This document shows, piece after piece, positions 13,391 to 26,100 of a DNA stretch of 64,000 nucleotides. Position numbers and translations under genes: made by a program. Numbering within the stretch: position 1 is the stretch's first letter; every line of letters begins with the position of its first letter. Source of the DNA: Pempheris klunzingeri. Taxonomy: Eukaryota > Chordata > Actinopteri > Acropomatiformes > Pempheridae. Under the pieces are notes generated by a model. The model searched no databases. It was not told the DNA's origin and worked only from the letters and a program-made list of their open reading frames with translations. Where the stretch lies: NCBI RefSeq assembly GCF_042242105.1, contig NC_092016.1:14398501-14462500 (forward strand). Direction: 5' to 3'.

Positions 13391-16300
13391 AGGTGCAGTG
13401 TTTGGACAGACAGTCGCATGCAGTGACAGACAGGACAGTGTGGTGGCTATGAGTGCCGTTGGCACACAGGACGGGAACACTGAGAGGCTCCGTCTCCACA
13501 GCAGCACAACACACACACTCCTGCTCCACAGCGGCCCTCTCCAGAGAGTACATGGACTTACTGCGACATTTGCCCTAACAGGCAGACGGACAGATGGACG
13601 GATGGAAAGCACCACAGGGAGAGAGGGAGAGAGAGGGTGGGACGGTGAGGGACAGTGTTATAATTTCATTGAACTTTGTAGGCTAATCCTACTATTAATC
13701 ATCCTTAAACGTGTGTGTGTGAGTGTGTGTGCAGTCTCTTACCTCACAGTAGTGTAATTCTATCTGGTGCTCTGATTGGCAATCATCCACTTTAATGTAG
13801 TTAAGCGTTCCGACTGTCCTCCGACACTCTGGCTCCGTACCTTCACACATGCAAACGCTCGTATTACAATCAGAGCATCCAGATTTTTCAAAATATTGCT
13901 CCAGTGTTGCAGAGGGCACAGCTCTACTTACACAGCTCACAGCAGGTTGTCCCAATTTGGCTGACTTTCCCCTGAAAACACACAGGAGAGAAACGTTTAA
14001 TACAAGTTTGCAGCACAGATGCAGAGATGTAGGTGTGGGAATGCTGTAGGATGGGTGGAGGGCAGATTGTGTAGCAGTTGTACCCCCTGGTCCAGACAAG
14101 CTTGGCGGTCAAAAGGAGGGCAGGTGGTCACTCTGGTCTGCAGGACGAGATCTCCTTTACTGTTTACACCACAGGTATAGAGGTTGCAACCGTCCTCACT
14201 AGTGGTGTTCACCTGGAGGGAGAGAGGCACAAACATAAACACAGTATTTATGCTCATCCCTGCAGCTGATGCTGTTGTCTGAACTTTCATAGCCCATGTC
14301 TGATTATTTCATTCTGGTAACAGTACTCCACTGATCCAAGGAATATTCATACTATAATATAGTATAGCACTGTATATTATAGTGCAGTGTATTATTGTAA
14401 AGTATAGTATCATATAGTACAGTATTGTATAGTGTAAAGCACAGTACAGCATAGTACAGTTTAGTATAGCATAGTATAATATAGTATAGTATAGTATATA
14501 TCATATTCTTATATTGTATTGTACAATATGTTATCGCATTGCATCATACATTAAAGTATAGTATTGCAAAGCATATCATTACTTATAAAACAGTATTGCA
14601 TAGTTTAGTATATTATAATATGGTATAGTACAGCATGGCATAGCATAATACACTATGGTCCTAAACCCAGCTGGAAAAAGTCTGCATAAAAATACATAAA
14701 CATCAACGCCATCCTCATTATAAAGTTTTCTTGCAGCAGTAAATGAGTGCTACAGTATATCTGCATTCTCTGTTTGCGTGACAGGGTTCTTAATGGTCTT
14801 TTCTGTAAAGCAAATACCTGCAGACTGAGGAGTTTCCCATCCGGCCTTTGCATGAAGCAGGTGGTGGGAACACATCGACCACAGCAAGCATCCTCCTCCT
14901 TCTCCAAAGTGTATCCCTGAGAACATTGTGGTTAGCACTGTATGTTAATCCATGTAGGAGGACGACATTACTGCTAACACAATGATGTAAATTTGCCTGC
15001 AGCCTTTTATACAAGTAAATCATTTTCTATTTACCTCTGAGAATACATTAAATCATGGAAAAGGATGTGGCCACAATTTAATGATGATCTGGCAGGAAAT
15101 GTGGTCAGTGGATTAGAAAATCTCTGATAAAAATGACGCATGATTGAATTTATTGGTTAGTCATGATGATGATGATGATGATAATGAATGATAATGGTGA
15201 CAAAAATTAGCGATACAATGATGGTTACCATGGGGCAAGTGGGACAGCTGACTCTCCTGCAGGACAGTTTGTATTTCCGCACGGCACCATCCTCCACCAT
15301 GCACTCACAGTGTGTACACACATCTATCATCAGCCTCTCCCCCGCCTGCACAAACACACACAGATTCAGATGATGTCTGAAAGTGTCATTAATACTGTTT
15401 TAATAAAAAAGGAAGAGTGCTGCTTTTCTGCATGGCTTACTCCTATGACAGTGTGGTTGAGGACACAGGCATCCATAGGGGCTGTGGGGAGAAAAGCAAA
15501 ATTAATTGTACTGCCAGTTATTATACTGTATATTAAACCTCAGGCTTTGTGAGGTCAGGTCAGGTTAACTGGCTTTCTGATGACACCAATATGAGGGAGA
15601 CATCTGCTGGACAAACACTGCAACTCCAGCTTGGTGAATAAACGGTGTCTGTGATGTGATTAAAGGGAAAGTGAGCACACAGAAAGCCTGATGATTCAGG
15701 TATTTGCAGTCTCATAACACCGCCCTGCTGTACCAAATAGTTTGCATTTCTTTTTCATGTATTTTCTGTTTGCGTTTTCCGTGTGTGTTTACCGCAGTGA
15801 CAGCGGGGGCAGCAGTCCTGGGTGTCGCAGCGTAACTCGGTTCCCAGCGGGCAGGAAGGAGTGTCCATAACAGGGCAGCTGACGTTGGTTGCAGAGATGA
15901 ACACCTCGTCTTTCACTTTCACACACTGATGTAACACACACTTATCATCCGGAGACTGCCATACCTCTCCCACCTTAAAACAGAGATGAGATTAAAATCA
16001 ACTACGAGAGAAGAGAAACGGCTTCGACAAAAATACAGATTTGTCTTTTTTCTGTGCTTACAACCAGAAATATCTTGCCTTAGCAGAGCGATTGTTATTT
16101 TAAAAAAGACATGAAACTGTATGTAAAACTCTTCAGTGGAGTTTGCCATGCAGGACACTACAATGTGTGAGTACTATTCACAATTACAGGAAAAGAGTAA
16201 TTACTAAGAATTGGTCGCCTATATTATTCAGGCATTTAGGATTTCTGCACACACATACATGTCTGAGCTTTCCACCAATCAGTGTGTCCCCTCGCATCTC

Positions 16301-16443
16301 TCCCTCTGACTCCACACAGCTGGATGGCGTGCACTTCCCACAGCACTCTCCTTTTGATGGAGTGTATGTGGAGCCCTGAAATGTATGATAAGTATAGAAG
16401 AATTAATGGTTATAGAAGCGCAATGCAAATGTGTATGCTTGAT

Positions 16444-16479
<36 letters not shown>

Positions 16480-16997
16480 ATGTGTCTCACCTGTGGGCAG
16501 GTTCGGTCACACACAGGCGGCGTACACTGAGCGACGTGCAGAGATGTGTCTTTGTCCTGTTGCTGGGCGCAGCTGCACTTCTCGCACCCTTCCTCCCATT
16601 CACTCCCCACTGGGTGCACCACGCCACCAACCACACACACCTGGAGAGACACACAAGGATAAAACAGGATAATTTAAACAGTGACACCTCACAAATAGAA
16701 ACATTTAAAGCTGAGCGTTAAACACACACTGACCTTGTCGGGCAGGCAGTTGGTTTCTGTGCAGCCACAGTCGTTGGTAGAGGAGGATGTGATAAACCCA
16801 GTGGGACACGAGCGGGTGGAGTTCTTGCAGTTGCACACGCATTCAAACACATCACAGCACTTTGTCTTTTTCACTAACAGTTCGCGATGTGACGGACAAG
16901 CGGGGGGAGCTTGAAGAGCGCACTCTTCCTTTTTGCAGACTGAAAGGGAAAATAGATGAAGAGAAACACGTAAAATAGATCACATAGATGTGCTCTC

Positions 16998-17050
<53 letters not shown>

Positions 17051-20000
17051 ATGTGTGTGCCAGAGCTGAGCAGAGCCCGAAAATCTCAGAGAATGTGTCA
17101 ATGGCATACCACAGTTGTGTATGGGCTGACATTCTCCGGGGTTTTTCAGGATCACGGTCTGACCGTCTTCACAGCGGGGCACTTCAGGCAGGTCACAATT
17201 CACCAGATCACACACTGAAAAGTTTCACAGTGAGACAATCTGTTGCAACTGGGTGAGATATGCGCTTTTTGATGCAAGTGCCTGATGGGTACAGACTAAA
17301 AAAAACTTATATGGAGGTGGAAAAAGATGAAAGAGTTTTTTTAAAATAGCAACTATATAATAATGTTATATATATATATACTATTCATATGTTAGTAGCA
17401 ATAAATAAACATTGAGTTTACGTTTCTTGCATTAGGGCTCTGGTGCTTAAGCAATATTCCCTCGTGTTCAGCTCTAAGCTTCCAGTATATTCTAGGTAGA
17501 CACACACTGCTAATGTTGAACACTAACAGGTCTATTCTTTCTGCCCTCTTTTGACGAGGCTTCTGTAATATTGGATCAGAAAATAGATACATTCTTAAAA
17601 CGCCACATTGGGTTTTTTTTACTCACCACACTCGTACTCTGGGCAGCATTTAGACTCCCTCTTCTCCCTCAGGACCTCACAGGGTCCACACACTGGAGCT
17701 ACACACACACACACACACACATACAGATGGTTCATTATTAAAGGGTTACATCTAAACCCACAATGCATCACTGGGAATATTTCTACGTAAAAAATTACTT
17801 GATATGAGCGTAAGCAGCAGTAATAGAATGGGGTGCTTGCCTTTGATGTCGTTACAGGGCCGGGCTGTGCAGTTGATGTGTTGTTGGTCCAAACACATGC
17901 AAATCAAACATGGGTTCTCATCTGGTACCCAACTCTGCATATACTGTACCAACAAATCAAACCATGTTCATTTTTATTGCAGTATTTGGTTATATGAAAA
18001 ACAAACACTAGAGGGCGATCATGGCACATTTCAGTGCTGAAAACTTCTATGGTCACTCCATCTGATTCTATTAGCATGCATTTGTGTAATTATGGAGTTA
18101 ATTTAGATTTGCATCACTTTCTCTAATATTCAGTGATATTTTTCTTGTCTTCTCATGTATCTTACCGCATACATGTGTCCATGATGGTCAACACACTGCC
18201 TGCACGCCTCTGGTGATACACATAGCCCGTGAAGCAAAACTGTCCCTCCAGTACAGAAGCAGCCCTCAGTAGGTGTGGCCATACAGGAGGACTCGTTACC
18301 CTGGGCAACCGACCAGTCGCCTGGCAACGTCTGGATGCTACCACAGTCCTCAACACAACCTGTCCGACATGCATCATACTCCATGGAGCTGGGGCACTGT
18401 AGTGCTGTAAAGCACAGATCAGGCTAGTTTAGGCTCAGGCTGGATGTTAAAACATGTCCACTGCAGCAGGTGGATTGAAACGCACACACAACCACACTTC
18501 AAAAACCAACTTACGGCAGAGGTGGGGGCTCCTCCAGTCCACACACACACCTTGCTGTCTACACAGGCGTGCATAGGCAGAAATGAGCTCGCACACATCT
18601 GACTCCTCACATGCCTGCTCCTCACACTTTGCAAGGAACACCTGGACAGGAATGTGAGCGTGGCACGGTTCAAACACCTCAGATCGCAGGGCCTGACATC
18701 CCATCGCAGCTCCAGACACACACACTGCCCTCGTCTTGGGCAGACACACACCGCCATCTACAGCCACAGTCCAGTCCGAGATGAAGGTGGGCTGGTCGGT
18801 GGTTGGCATGCCATTACGTAAAGAAAGGACGTTAAATTTCTCCTCCCCACAGGCACCTGGAAGAAAAATACAGAGTGAGAACAGAGGTCAGAGGAAAGAG
18901 ACTTATTTTACAGCTTGGCATAAATGGATCTATTTATGTTACCGCAGAGTCCAGAAGTGTTGCCGGTGGTGGTGGAGCTGAGCAGTGTGATGGTAAACTC
19001 ATTGCTCTGAGGAGTGAAAGTCAGGACGTAGCCATGGTCTGACTTAAGCTGCAGCATCACTCCTCCATAACGCACCAGCTCAAGGCCAGCATACCGCCAT
19101 GGCAGCGCTAGCTCTTCCCGATCAATCATTGCCTGCTCAGACAAACACAAACAGCACACACACAGTTAGTAAATAACCTTTTACAGGCTCACATATAATG
19201 ATCAATATCAGTGTCAGTGTAGGTATCCTGACCAACAACACACACATCTTACCGTCATATCATCCTTCAGCAGCAGTTTACGTGATCCATGGATCACCTC
19301 CATGGCTTTCATGCAGACGTGGTTGTAATTTGCCGAGTCCTGACAAGGGCCACTGTGGAGTTTGACCTCTGACCCTTCACCGATGCCTCTGCTGACGGTG
19401 AGAAGTGTGTAAGTGCACAAACCCTCCCCATCCAGCCGGAGCGCCAAGCCATCAAACCTCACCACATGATTGGTGGAGCTCCCCATACACATGCCTGTCA
19501 GCACACATCAGACAGGAGGGAGAGTGTTACAGGAGCCAAAAACATCTGATCCATAAACAGTCAGTATAAATAGACTGGAATGCAAGTCTCCAGTATTCAT
19601 TGTTAACAGCCCAAGTGGGAAATGATGTGCACTTAATATAGACAGTTAAATGTGATGCTAGAAACTTCAGAAGCTATTTGGTTCTTTTGATATACATACA
19701 AGGGCATTCCCAGTGGCAGCCACAGGTCTCCTGAACTCTGACAGGTGGCATGTTGTTTCTGCAGGCTGGCGGCTCCAGTCTGTCACAGCTGACTTTATGG
19801 TTCTGTACCGTGACTGCCCCACTAGGATGGCACATTAGAGAGTGGCAGCCGTCCTCCAGCAGCCATGACTCACCAGGCTGAAAAACAACTCATTGCAACT
19901 AATGCTGTGATAGCTGTAAAAGGTCGCTGTACTGCTGCAATTTGAATTCAACGCTACTCACCTTTCTTTCATGTCCATTATCATCAACACACAGTCCTGG

Positions 20001-20067
20001 TGGACCAGCTGAGAGCCAAACGAAAACCAATATCATCGTTAGAACAGATTTATTTGGAAAAATTATA

Positions 20068-20115
<48 letters not shown>

Positions 20116-23100
20116 GTATGTGTATGTGTGTGTGCGTGTAAGCACCTCTGCAGATTCTCTCTGTGTAACCACGGTCCAGAGTGAGCAACATCAGTAGTTG
20201 ATCCATACTGTTCAAGTGCAGTGTGTTGTCTTGGTTACCATGGCGACCAAGCACGCTAAGCTCACTGCTGTCATAACCTGGTCCCACACCGATGGGGAAC
20301 ACTGATACACCTGGAGGAAGATACTATGAGTGAATCTATACCAGATCTCTGACGAAGAAAGATGGAAGATGGAAATCAAATGACTGTCAACTGTCAAAGG
20401 TGACTTAATTACCTGCTGCAAGTGCCTCGTTAGCTGCTTCTTTGACATCATCAGCTGATTTGTCAGTCACCAGCATCACCACGACCTTGGCCACACCGAT
20501 TCTTCCACCACTGAGTGGCGCGATGGCTGTCTGCACAGCGAATCGCAGAGCTGAACCTGCAGACAGACAGAGCAGTGAACATGTGTTCGTGTGAGTATGT
20601 GTTTGCTTTAATGTGTGTGCACACGTTATGTATCCGCTACCTAGTGCAGGAGCAGCGGTGGTCCTGCTTGGTATGCTCTCCACCAGGTTCAGGAGGTGGG
20701 ATTTGCTCTGTTCATCCTTCCAGGTGAACTCTGCTGTCTTGGTGTCTCCATATTGAATGACACTCACCTGAGTGTCATTCAGCCCTGCATACAAGAAACA
20801 AGGAAATTAAAAAAAAAAAAAAATCTTCTGAAATGCACAGCTTTGAAATGATACACCTTTACTAGTCACTACTGAAATGTCTTCTCTACTCCACGCCCCT
20901 CACTGGTGTCTGACTATCGAAACAGACTAGAAAACACTGGGTGAGCATACAACAGCTCTGAGTAATTATCCAAATTGTTTTCAAACTTAAGTATGCTAAA
21001 CACACACTCTATGTACACACTTATGATACTAAACTTCTATCACTAATACTGCCATAATTCTGACTAATAAATAATAATTGTTTAGTGGAAAAAATTACAG
21101 CACCAGGTAATTATCAAAATTTAAATTCTATTTCATTTCCCAAGGCCTGTCTGTGCCCCACATTTCATTAAAACCTGTGGTCAGATCGTCAGATATTACT
21201 GTGAAAGACAAACTGAAAACAGGTAGAACTAAAAACAATACTACACATTAAAGATGTAGTACGGCATTTAGGGGCTGGGTCAAACCTACCTATGTCAGCA
21301 TTTTTGATGAAAGCTTTGACAAAGGTCTTCATGTCCTCCAACTGCTCTCCAGCCTTCAACAGGAACAACACATCCATAGGCTTCTTACATGGCACTGTGC
21401 AAAGATACAAAGCTCACACATTAATACAGGCTTCGTACTCCTTGTAGATTTAATGATTGAAACAAGTGTGATATGTTTACCCGAGGGAGGCAGACTGGAG
21501 AGTGTTGGGAGGACCAGGGGTGGCAGCGTAGGAGAGCGGGGCCTGACTGTGCTGTGTGTGATATTGACTATACGGTGGACAAGTGTAGTCAGACTGTTGT
21601 AGTCATCGACCATCAGCGGGCGTTGAGGGTAGCTGAATGGTAGCAAGTCAGTCTCATGTACTTTTGGCCCAACACCAATGGGATACACATGTGTGTGGAT
21701 GCTTGTAGATGGTGGGCGTGTCACTGTGTCTGTAGGTGGGTTTTCTGTCACGAGGAAGACCAGCTGATGGGGGTCGGGGCCACGTGGAGGCTGGATTGTA
21801 GCAGTTTCTTGAAAAGTCCTTGTAACAGCCGCACCTGTGTTCGTCTTACTTCCACCCTTCCAATGAATGTTTCTCAGTCGTTGCAGCAGGAGGAACCTCT
21901 GTTGCCTCAGCTCCCACCGGCTGATCTCCACAGTGACCGTTATCGAGTACTGGATCACAGTGATACGAATCAACTCCTCCTCTTCTGTCAGCTGTGAGAT
22001 AACTTCTTCCAGGAAGAGGAGCGACTTGTTAAAGTTGATTTCGCCGACTGATTTAGATCCTTCCAGAATGAACGTCACATCTTTGACAGGAGGGATGGAA
22101 GATGACAATGTGGTGATGGGAGGCAAACCAGAGGGCAAGGTGGACATAGGGGTGCTGGGGGGGTGTTGCGTGGGGTTGGGCTCCAGACGAGGGGCTGCGG
22201 TTGTTGTGGTTGTGCTCTGTTGGGCTTTACCCGGAGTGGACTTAGGCGTTGGAGGTTTCAGCACCTCCGGCTCCAGCCCCAAGGTGCAGAGGTAATCTGT
22301 CAGCTCCAAGAGACGATCAGGTAGCTCACCTGTGCTACTAAGCACATAGGCCCTGTTATCTGGGTTGGCATTGGTGATGTCATTAATCTGCCCCATGTTT
22401 ACCCCGGGACCCAGCGCAACTGTCAGGGTGGTGATGGCTTTCTTGCGGAGCATCTTGGTGACACCGCGTATAGGACGAGGGTTGGCACTAGCAGTCAAGA
22501 TGATGGCAACTCGGCCAGCGTGCTCACGCTTGTTCTTGTCATAGATGTTGATAGCCAGATACTTGACAGCCTCATCCAAGAAGGCTGCGTCTCCTCCCGT
22601 GTAATGCAGCTCACGCACAGTCTTCTTAAACAGCCACTTTTGAACCTATGGGCAATTATGAGGGAGAATAATGCGAAGATCAAGTAACCAGGTGTAGACC
22701 TCTACTATGACATTCAGTTTCTGTGAGTCTGCAAAGCAGGTTATTTTAGAGCTAAATTTGATCAGTGAGGTATTAGTCCACAGAATGCTTAGTGCAGCAC
22801 TGCATATTCATGCAAGAATACACACTTTTCTGTGTCACACAAGTACAATATATGTTCATATACCTGCAGGTCATATGTTTTTACTCCTGAGTGGTAAAGC
22901 AGCACTGTGGCTCGAGTGTGAGCTGAACCCATGCGGAATCGTTCGACCACTCCCAGTATAAACTCCTTAGTTGCCTTAAATTCATCTTCACTCAGGGCTT
23001 CTGAGCCATCCAACAGGAATGCCAGATCCATGGCGCGGTCACACGTGCCCTCAGGCATCAAAGTAGTGAAGGGCAGGGTCGTGAAGCTGGAATAGGCAGG

Positions 23101-26100
23101 CGTTGGTGTGGGCGTGGTGAACACGGTAAAGGAGCTACAAACTTCACAGCTCAGGGTGTTGTTGTCACAGTGACTTCAGGAAAGAAAAATAAAGTATTTT
23201 ACAGTGTGCAACGCATCATATCACAGATACAAACCCTAAATATCCAGACTTGTTGCTGAGTGTGCTGTATTACCATATCTTGCAGTGTTCGGGGTCATCA
23301 TGGTTCAGGATGACCTTGTTGCCGTGGGAGATTCTCTGGCCCTCATGGATACACACCTGACACTGAGAGGGATCTACACAACGCATGGCCACCTCATCCA
23401 GTAGTTGGCCTGAGAAAAACAAGCTAAATTCAACCACTATTTGTATGTATGCATAAGAATGTATCCAATTTTATCTGTGCTATATTCAATACAGTGAGAG
23501 TTGTTGGCACCTGGAGGGCAGTAGGCATGGCAACCTTCCACACATGACAGCGAACAGTGGAGGGGATCCGGGTGCTGGCAGGTAATCGGACAGGCTGGGC
23601 CGCAAGTATTATATCTCCACTGGCATAACTCCTCGCCTAAACCTGGGCTCTTAGGATTCAGCTCCTCACAGCTCATGGCTACGGAAACAAAAGTTAAATC
23701 AGAGACTATTTTTTTAACAATGTGACAAAATGTCACCTCTGCATTTGACCAATCTTAACAATATAGGTCTCTTTCTTCAAGATATATATGATCTGTAAAA
23801 TTTACAGTAAAACTTTAACAATGACCTTATCTGAGTGAAAAACAAGGAACCTAATGCTAAAATGAAAACCTCAGAAGAAAGCAGAACCACAAAAGTGTTA
23901 ATTCTGGTTATGGCAATAAAGCTGTCATGTGGGAGAACAATAGCAGAACTGAAAAGTGGTGGTGTTGTGGTATGTTGTGATGTGTTGTTATCTTTCTGGC
24001 CACTTGATTTTGACTGTTACGAAGACACCATTAAGTGGTTTAGCTTGGTTGTTGCTTATCACAATGAAGTATATTTCAGCCAGAAAATAACATACACACA
24101 AATTGATAAATGTTTGAGTGGGTAATGGAGAAATTCTTCACACTCACGGCAAAGCTCATTGGATCTCCAGCTGATGGATACACCCCTCTCCGAACAGGCC
24201 TGCGCATAGGCCGCGATGACATCACAGAAACATGCACAGTCGCCCACTGAGGGACAAGAGCATGCCGCCTCCACACACATCTCTACATATGGCTCCGCAT
24301 TCACCTGGAGACACACAGGAACAGTTTAAGAGAGAACCAAACGCATGAACCTTACAGTGCATGTGGTGTCATGGGATATCCTGAGTGTCTGTAAACACAC
24401 TCACCTGGCTGTTGCATTCTCTAAAGAGAGGGCCAGTGATTACACGACACGACTGCTCCACTGTTACCAACTTAACAATGTTGTCGCTACAAGGAGCAGG
24501 TATCTGTACACAAAAAACACACACACACTAATTAGTGCACAGTGTAATGTAATGTAGAATATCTTGTCCCATAATGGAAATGCTATAGTTTGTAATTTAG
24601 TGTTTTTGCATTTTCAAAAGATTTACTACAAATCATACACTATTTATATGAAGGTAATCAATTTTAAAAGCATAATTTAACTGTGGTGCAAAACTCAATT
24701 TGCACAGAGTTGCCTGAGGTAGGTAACCCATCAGAGATGTGGTCTGCTTTATTTTTTTTATCAAGCCACATTCTTGGCCCTGACTTGACCACTATCTCAG
24801 CAAAGGTAGTGTTTTTCACAATGATGTATTCATTTCATAACCGGTAACTAAAACAAAAAACTATGATAAGTATGTTGGCTATACTATGAAAATGTACAAG
24901 ATCCAACATAGAAAAATACATTTTGTAACAGCATAGACATGAATTACAATGATAACTGTTTTAGTCCTTGCACCATTGCCAGGCTGTACTGAATTTCACA
25001 GGACTCTAACAAGAGAGTCCAGTCTAGTATTTACAGAATGGTTGACCAGAATCTGAGCACTGCTGGAGACAATGTAACTATCAAATAGTTAATCTGTTTC
25101 ACATATTTTGGAATTGTCCAGCACTCCGATCCTATTGACTAGAGATAGTAACAGAAATAAAATCAAAACTGGGTTTTGATTATAGTTTTGTACTTGGGTA
25201 ATATCACTTTCCTCCCTTAACTTACTGGATGTAGTTGTATCAAGACTATCACATTTATAATTCCATCCTGATTTATTTTCTGTGCTTCACTTGTGCAGTT
25301 TGTTTATGCTGGGTTTGAATGTGTATTTGCTAGTTGGTGCTTTCCTTTTATTCATCCCTATCTTTCTGGGACTATTGTGAATTTAGCCCTTGACACAAAG
25401 CTAATTACTGACAACATATGAGCTGTATTGTACGTCCTCTGGTGAACTGTCTGTTCAGCTCTCTTGTGCTTTTGTGTTCCACTAAAACAAACGCTACAAA
25501 AATAAAGCATAAAAAAAGGAGAGAGTCAGTGCTCAGCACATTTATGACGCCTATCTATGGGCCCCAATACAATTTGTAGATGATAGTCTAAAAGATGTAA
25601 AACCTCCAAGGACAATTTCTGTGTTTGGATAAATTTTTTGGAAACAAAATTCCATTCACCTCCATTGTATTACAGTGCAGAAATCTCAGAGATGGATATA
25701 AATAACAAAACAAAATCTATAACCAGACTTTACCTTTGTTACATCAGCACAGCTGGGAACGACCTTCCAGGAGTTCCCAAAGTGTGAGGGGTCCACCTCC
25801 AGTTGGTTGTTACTGCTCATCAAGTCGTTGTTGACGTTCCCATCAAAGTTACCGCACAGACCGCACACCCGGCCCTACAATAACATAAAATGCATGCAAC
25901 AAAAAGGATATGTTTAATATAAAAATAGATTATTTAAAATCAATTGAAAGTCATGTTTTAATACATTAGTACCCTGTATGAGGCTGAGATGTGAACCAGG
26001 AGCCGAGTTCCCTTGTCCCAGCTGAGGGAAATGTGTTTCCCCAACAGCAGGGTGTAAAACTGACCAGATCGCACAATCTCCACCTGTGAGCCCAGTGGCA

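Larger units (their letters stand above)
13389..17943 (-). other. vwf: vwf exons 40-53: C domains, RGD and cystine knot
   Basis: Exons 17841-17943, 17627-17698, 17110-17214, 16734-16939, 16491-16640, 16259-16375, 15793-15973, 15441-15481, 15229-15345, 14818-14916, 14084-14212, 13932-13971, 13743-13840, 13389-13574. Six C modules are expected; an RGDT integrin motif sits at residues 2546-2549. The last two exons form the CK domain ([12 protein letters not shown] through CDCLSKHCT, stop TAG at 13389-13391), which makes the C-terminal dimer in mammals. Exon 51 is only 40 nt and the intron after it is 91 bp. Confidence 0.94.

Noticed and set aside
13284..13757. Plus-strand open frame opposite the last vwf exons
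   Set aside because: It is antisense to the CK-domain exons and runs through a CT microsatellite.
16385..16721. Overlapping open frames on both strands over CA/GT tracts
   Set aside because: They are Cys/Val or Thr/His artefacts of the microsatellite next to vwf exons.
16874..17256. Long open frames over the GT tract at 17.0 kb
   Set aside because: Only the vwf exon portions (17110-17214, 16734-16939) have splice sites and family similarity.
21656..22295. Plus-strand open frames opposite the A1-A2 exon
   Set aside because: They mirror a long coding exon; the minus strand has the conserved domains.
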